DNA of 7,517 bases from CAZMUD01 sp964569715 (GTDB lineage Bacteria; Chloroflexota; Dehalococcoidia; Dehalococcoidales; UBA2162), in NCBI GenBank assembly GCA_964569715.1, contig CAZMUD010000053.1:1-7517 (forward strand), in the 5' to 3' direction. Of the stretch, positions 4,495-7,517 are shown piece by piece. Under the pieces are notes generated by a model that searched no databases, had not been told where the DNA came from, and saw only the letters and a list, made by a program, of their open reading frames with translations. Position 1 is the stretch's first letter, and each line of letters opens with the position of its first letter. Position numbers and translations under genes: made by a program.

Positions 4495-7071
4495 CTAGCT
4501 CACCTCAATGGTTGAGCCTTCGGCAGTCTTGATGACGTCAATGCGGTTGGGGAAGGCATCTCTAAGCTCCTCAATATGAGTGATGATAATTAGCTTCTCA
4601 AAGTCGTCCTGAATAGAGGTTATTGCCTCTTTAAGCTTTTCCAATCCGGTAGTATCTTGAGTGCCAAAGCCTTCATCAATTATCAGGGTTGGCAGTGGTG
4701 CTCCAGCTCGTCTGGCCAGTAGCTTAGACAGAGCAATACGGATAGCGAAGTTGATACGGAAGGCTTCACCCCCGCTAAACATCTCGTAATTTCGTGTCCC
4801 CAGCTCATCAGCAGTTTTGATATCCAGGGTTTCAACAGTATCTCCCTTCTTCGTTTCCCGCTGCGTTTCAATTTTCACATGCATTCTATTATCAGTCATG
4901 CGTCCCAGCAATTTATTGGCTTCATCTTCAATTTCAGGAAGCGCCACTTCAATGAGCCAGGCTTGTATTCCTTTTTTGCCAAAAGCCTGAGCCAGGTCTC
5001 TATAGATTTTCTCCTCCTTTGAAGCTTGACTCAGCAGCTTTTCCTTTTCCTTCTTTTTTATCTCCAGTTCAGCACAGCGCTGCAGCTTGCCTTTTACACT
5101 GCCCACTATTTCCTGGGCTTGTTTTTGCTGTGTGTTCAGCATCTGGTGCTCAGTTTCAGCCTGAAATAAATCATTGGCTAGCTGGGGGAGAGCGCTGAGT
5201 TCTGTGGCTAGCTCCTGCCTTTTTTGATTATCAGCCTCCAGGCTGCGGCGCAGTTCCTGAGCAGCTTGCTCAGCTCTGGAAGCCGCCTCTTCTTCTTGCT
5301 TGATGAGCCTATCAGCCTCCTCCAGTTTCCGCTTGAGGTTTTCATACTGTTCTAGATTAGTTAGCCTGTGGCGCACCTGTTCATGCTGCTGTGAATCGTA
5401 GTCAAGTCTGGCTAATTCGCCTTCAAGCTGGCGTAGCGCCTCTTGCTCACCAGTAGCAAAGTCCTTCTTGGCCAGGTGCTCTTCGATTTCAGCCAGTCTT
5501 TTTCTTTGCTCGTCTAGCTGGCTACTGGCTTTTTCAACCTCAGCAATCTCCCGGTTGAGGAGGCTAGCTTTATTCTGCGCCGAAGTTTTATCCTGATTTA
5601 GCCTGGCTTCTAGCTGGGATGTTTCACCCTCCAGCGAGCCTAGCTCTATTTTCTTCTGAGCTAGCTCGCTTTGCGATGACTTTAGAGAATCGGATTTGCT
5701 CTGCTTATCAGCGGTGTATTTTGCCTCAATGAGCCTTAGACCGTCTGCACCTAGCTCCGTCTCGCAGAGAGGGCATTTAGCGCCACTTTCGATTAGCAGG
5801 AGGCTCAGCTTTTCTTCTATCTCCTCTATCCCCTTTTCCAGCTGAGCTATGTTGGACTCCAGGTCGTGGACGTGGGTTCGCAGTTCCTGGCCAGTTTGTC
5901 TTTTCTTGTTTAGCGTTTCTTCTTCCTCAGCCAACTGGCGTAGTTGAACCTGTACCTGCTGTAACCCGTTTTTAAGCTGGGGTAGTTTTTGGGAGCTGGC
6001 TTCCAGTTCACCGATTTTATTTTCAGCCAGGGCATGCTCTTTGAGCAAGGCTTGGCTGGACTGGACAATAGCCATCTCCAGCTGGTGTTTGCGTTCATTT
6101 AGTGCGGTGGCCAGTCTAAGTTTTTGATTGAGTTCCTCACTTAACTTTTTGGCACTGATAAACTGAGCATAGCCTTCTTCTATAGTGGCATGCTGGGCTA
6201 TTAGCTCCTCATACTCTTTGATTCGGGAATGGCGTTGTTTAACCTGGTCATCCCACTGCTCCAGCGTTCTGGCTGTTTCCGCCATGTGTTCCTCTAGCTG
6301 GGTTAGTTGTAGCTGTTTGTTTTTCAGCAGCTCTTGTTTCCGCCGCAGTTCATTTAGTCTGGATTCCTGTTCTTTTAATACCTTTTCTATATAGGAGAGC
6401 TCACTCTGCGCTTGTTCAAGCTCAGCCTGGTAGGCCGGCTTTCGGGCTAATTCGTCGCCAATCTCTTTGATAGCACTCTCAGCTAGAGCCTTTTCCGTTT
6501 CCTGTTGTTTAGCCAGTTCCTTGGCTTGCTCCTCAAGTTCGTCGTAGGCAGCAAGCCCCAGAATATCAGCCAGCACTTGCTTGCGCTTGGCCGGGTTGGA
6601 AACAGTGAACTCATCGGCGCGACCTTGCAGCAGGAGGGCACTGTTAATGAAGGTGGGGTAGTCCATATGAAGCACCTTGATAATTTCCTGCTGTGTCTGC
6701 TGAACACTATTGCCGGTAATCGACCGGAAGCTGCCATCGGTAGCTATCTGAAATTCCAGGATAGTCTGTCCCGATGCCCGCCGTCGTTTGGGTTTAGCAT
6801 GCTTGCGTATGATACGGTATGCTTGTTGCCCTACGGCGAAGTCAAACTCCACCTCCATTTCGGTCACTCTATCGTCTAAATAAATCAGGTCGTCATCGCT
6901 CTTGGCTCTGGTTCGCCCCCACAGTGCCCAGGTCATGGCATCAATCAGAGCCGACTTACCGTTGCCATTATCACCACAGATGCTGGCGGTGTGGATACCG
7001 GTAAAATGGAGTGGTGGCACATTATCCCGGTAGCACATAAAATTACGCACGGCTAACTTGATGGGAATCAT
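4495..7071 (-). CDS. sbcC: SbcC/Rad50 SMC-family ATPase (DNA double-strand end processing)
   Basis: This complete 858-residue protein is close to archaeal Rad50 in length and shorter than E. coli SbcC. With the nuclease SbcD/Mre11 it processes DNA ends and hairpins in the cytoplasm. Visible in order are Walker A GDNGNGKS (33-40), Q-loop LLLQGRADEF with Q149, and a first coiled coil from about 185 to 420. Next come the zinc hook CPLC (C433, C436), exactly at the midpoint, and a returning coiled coil from about 445 to 700. The C-terminal half of the ATPase has signature FSGGEAFR (765-772), Walker B LIIDEGFG (796-803, D799/E800), D-loop GTQD (803-806) and H-loop ITHIEEL (H832). The ATG at 7071 has GAGGAG (plus 7080-7085) 8 nt upstream, and the stop is TAG. 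No motif is missing. No sbcD adjoins it on either side, unlike the usual sbcDC operon. A terminator sits upstream, so it should use its own promoter. Confidence 0.96.
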   Translation of the reverse strand: MIPIKLAVRNFMCYRDNVPPLHFTGIHTASICGDNGNGKSALIDAMTWALWGRTRAKSDDDLIYLDDRVTEMEVEFDFAVGQQAYRIIRKHAKPKRRRASGQTILEFQIATDGSFRSITGNSVQQTQQEIIKVLHMDYPTFINSALLLQGRADEFTVSNPAKRKQVLADILGLAAYDELEEQAKELAKQQETEKALAESAIKEIGDELARKPAYQAELEQAQSELSYIEKVLKEQESRLNELRRKQELLKNKQLQLTQLEEHMAETARTLEQWDDQVKQRHSRIKEYEELIAQHATIEEGYAQFISAKKLSEELNQKLRLATALNERKHQLEMAIVQSSQALLKEHALAENKIGELEASSQKLPQLKNGLQQVQVQLRQLAEEEETLNKKRQTGQELRTHVHDLESNIAQLEKGIEEIEEKLSLLLIESGAKCPLCETELGADGLRLIEAKYTADKQSKSDSLKSSQSELAQKKIELGSLEGETSQLEARLNQDKTSAQNKASLLNREIAEVEKASSQLDEQRKRLAEIEEHLAKKDFATGEQEALRQLEGELARLDYDSQQHEQVRHRLTNLEQYENLKRKLEEADRLIKQEEEAASRAEQAAQELRRSLEADNQKRQELATELSALPQLANDLFQAETEHQMLNTQQKQAQEIVGSVKGKLQRCAELEIKKKEKEKLLSQASKEEKIYRDLAQAFGKKGIQAWLIEVALPEIEDEANKLLGRMTDNRMHVKIETQRETKKGDTVETLDIKTADELGTRNYEMFSGGEAFRINFAIRIALSKLLARRAGAPLPTLIIDEGFGTQDTTGLEKLKEAITSIQDDFEKLIIITHIEELRDAFPNRIDVIKTAEGSTIEVS

Positions 7072-7107
7072 CTATAAAACTCCTCGGATAATGGCCTTTG
7101 TTTACTT

Positions 7108-7113
7108 ATTTTA
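7108..7113 (-). promoter_or_regulatory. Possible -10 box for sbcC
   Basis: TAAAAT on the minus strand (five of six consensus bases) lies 36 nt before the sbcC ATG. No convincing -35 box is found at 16-18 nt spacing. It is proposed mainly because a minus-strand terminator at 7263-7288 means sbcC needs a promoter between there and 7085. Confidence 0.25.
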
Positions 7114-7192
7114 GCATAGTCAGGGGATTTTTTATCTACCTCACCCCCTCGCTCCCCCTCTCCTTCAAAGGAGAGGGGGAAGAATATTAAGT

Positions 7193-7213
7193 AAGAGAGG
7201 CTTCGCCTCTCTT
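7193..7213 (+). terminator. Hairpin, possible weak terminator
   Basis: A perfect 9-bp stem with loop TTC is followed on the plus strand by TGACTTT, giving three T including the stem end. It differs from the 4410-4430 hairpin by a compensating change, with A-T here replacing G-C. Terminator activity is uncertain. Confidence 0.35.
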
Positions 7214-7262
7214 TGACTTTCCTTATAATACTTACCACTTCGCAGGAGAGGGGGAAGAATAT

Positions 7263-7288
7263 AAAAAAAGAGGAGCTTGGCCCCTCTT
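7263..7288 (-). terminator. Strong minus-strand intrinsic terminator upstream of sbcC
   Basis: The stem 7268-7276 with 7280-7288 has 8 of 9 pairs (mismatch A7274/C7282) and loop TTG. Reading minus, it runs straight into seven T (plus-strand A run 7263-7269). It should stop transcripts arriving from the right before they reach sbcC. Confidence 0.6.
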
Positions 7289-7309
7289 AAAAACATTTTC
7301 CCTTCCCCT

Positions 7310-7467
7310 TGTAGAAGTGCACAATTGGCAGCAAAATTCATGGTCTGGATAAGGTTGTAGCTGGTCTCTAGTAGTAGCTGAACCGGGCGTGCGGAATGCA
7401 GTTTTGACTTTGGAGAGGGAGGGGGTGTTGAGTTAGTCTGTCGGCAAGATAAGCTACCTATCTACCG
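7310..7467. other. Non-coding stretch, nothing recognised
   Basis: Together with the repeat cluster and the sbcC leader, this makes a gap of more than 400 nt without a convincing gene. Short frames are broken by stops and lack Shine-Dalgarno sites. No RNA gene or element end was recognised. Confidence 0.5.
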
Positions 7468-7473
7468 TATAAT
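7468..7473 (+). promoter_or_regulatory. TATAAT -10 box before the right-edge frame
   Basis: A perfect TATAAT whose expected transcription start, about 7 nt downstream near 7480, coincides with two in-frame ATGs (7478, 7484). No TTGACA-like box lies at 16-18 nt spacing. Confidence 0.4.
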
Positions 7474-7483
7474 TCTGATGATA

Positions 7484-7517
7484 ATGAGAATAATCGGAGG
7501 AATTAGCAAAGACGTAA
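7484..7517 (+). CDS. Possible 5' end of a gene running off the right edge
   Basis: From the ATG at 7484 the frame is open to the window end and reads MRIIGGISKDV. An alternative ATG two codons earlier (7478) adds MI. There is no Shine-Dalgarno, but the TATAAT box ends 10 nt before the ATG, which would fit a leaderless or near-leaderless mRNA. The MRIIGG opening resembles the N terminus of RsmD-type 16S rRNA methyltransferases, but eleven residues are far too few for a call. The GGAGG at 7496-7500 would lie inside this frame. No ATG, GTG or TTG follows it within the window. Confidence 0.3.
   Translation, partial: MRIIGGISKDV

Larger units (their letters stand above)
7135..7309. repeat. Composite hairpin repeat cluster, copy C
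   Basis: The cluster opens with the C-rich arm shared with copy A (7135-7161 against 2879-2905, 24 of 27). A 12-bp stem follows (7153-7164 with 7169-7180, loop TCAA), then hairpin AAGAGAGGC/GCCTCTCTT (7193-7213), then hairpin 7268-7288. An arm around 7290-7309 follows that resembles copy B at 4433-4453 but stops before its pairing half. A 19-bp direct repeat, AGGAGAGGGGGAAGAATAT, occurs at 7169-7187 and 7244-7262. The layout suggests one element inserted next to, or duplicated from, another. Confidence 0.75.

Noticed and set aside
6505..6879. 124-codon plus-strand frame within sbcC
   Set aside because: It lies fully antisense to the conserved N-terminal ATPase region of sbcC, has no ribosome site and no recognisable domain, so it is a shadow frame.
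7135..7309. CRISPR array
   Set aside because: The repeats vary in length and spacing, are nested palindromes and occur only two or three times, with no spacer-like units of equal size and no cas genes.
7496..7500. GGAGG as ribosome site for a right-edge gene
   Set aside because: No ATG, GTG or TTG follows within the 17 nt to the window end, so spacing would already be too long. It also lies inside the open frame from 7484.

Overview
The window is a bacterial chromosomal segment of moderate GC. Hand counts give 32/60 G+C in one block of uvrA and 32/60 in one block of sbcC. The short archaeal-length SbcC/Rad50, the UvrA sequence style, and the C-rich/G-rich hairpin repeats after every gene block would fit an uncultured Chloroflexota (Dehalococcoidia-like) genome. 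That assignment is an impression from sequence style and was not tested.

Layout, left to right. (1) Positions 1-2283, plus strand: the 3' three quarters or more of uvrA, the ATPase of nucleotide excision repair, cut by the left window edge. (2) Positions 2322-2873, plus strand: an HD-domain phosphohydrolase with a near-perfect Shine-Dalgarno, 38 nt after uvrA and probably cotranscribed with it. (3) Positions 2879-3014: a cluster of short hairpins (repeat copy A), followed at 3029-3052 by 24 nt that match the 3' end of a tRNA (T-loop to CCA) at exact canonical spacing, with no tRNA body. (4) Positions 3087-4200, minus strand: a two-gene, clearly AT-richer cassette (blocks of 17/60 and 24/60 G+C). 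It holds a 78-residue unknown protein followed 22 nt later by a DEDDh exonuclease fused to a C-terminal BRCT domain. (5) Positions 4201-4494: non-coding, with a 12-bp inverted repeat and repeat copy B, which supplies a terminator for sbcC. (6) Positions 4495-7071, minus strand: complete sbcC/rad50 with Walker A, Q-loop, long coiled coil, CPLC zinc hook exactly at mid-length, signature, Walker B and H-loop. No sbcD (mre11) is next to it. (7) Positions 7072-7517: composite repeat copy C, including a strong minus-strand terminator, then a TATAAT box directly before an ATG frame that runs off the right edge.

Three of the four recognisable genes (uvrA, sbcC, exonuclease-BRCT) act on DNA ends or lesions, so the window reads as a repair neighbourhood. 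Only uvrA with the HD gene, and the small ORF with the exonuclease, look like operons. The sbcC gene is isolated by terminators on both sides. The least ordinary part is the AT-rich exonuclease-BRCT cassette next to a tRNA 3'-end remnant, which suggests acquired DNA. The hairpin repeat family, with compensatory base changes between copies, is the second point of interest. I see no CRISPR array, transposase, integrase, complete tRNA or rRNA in the window.
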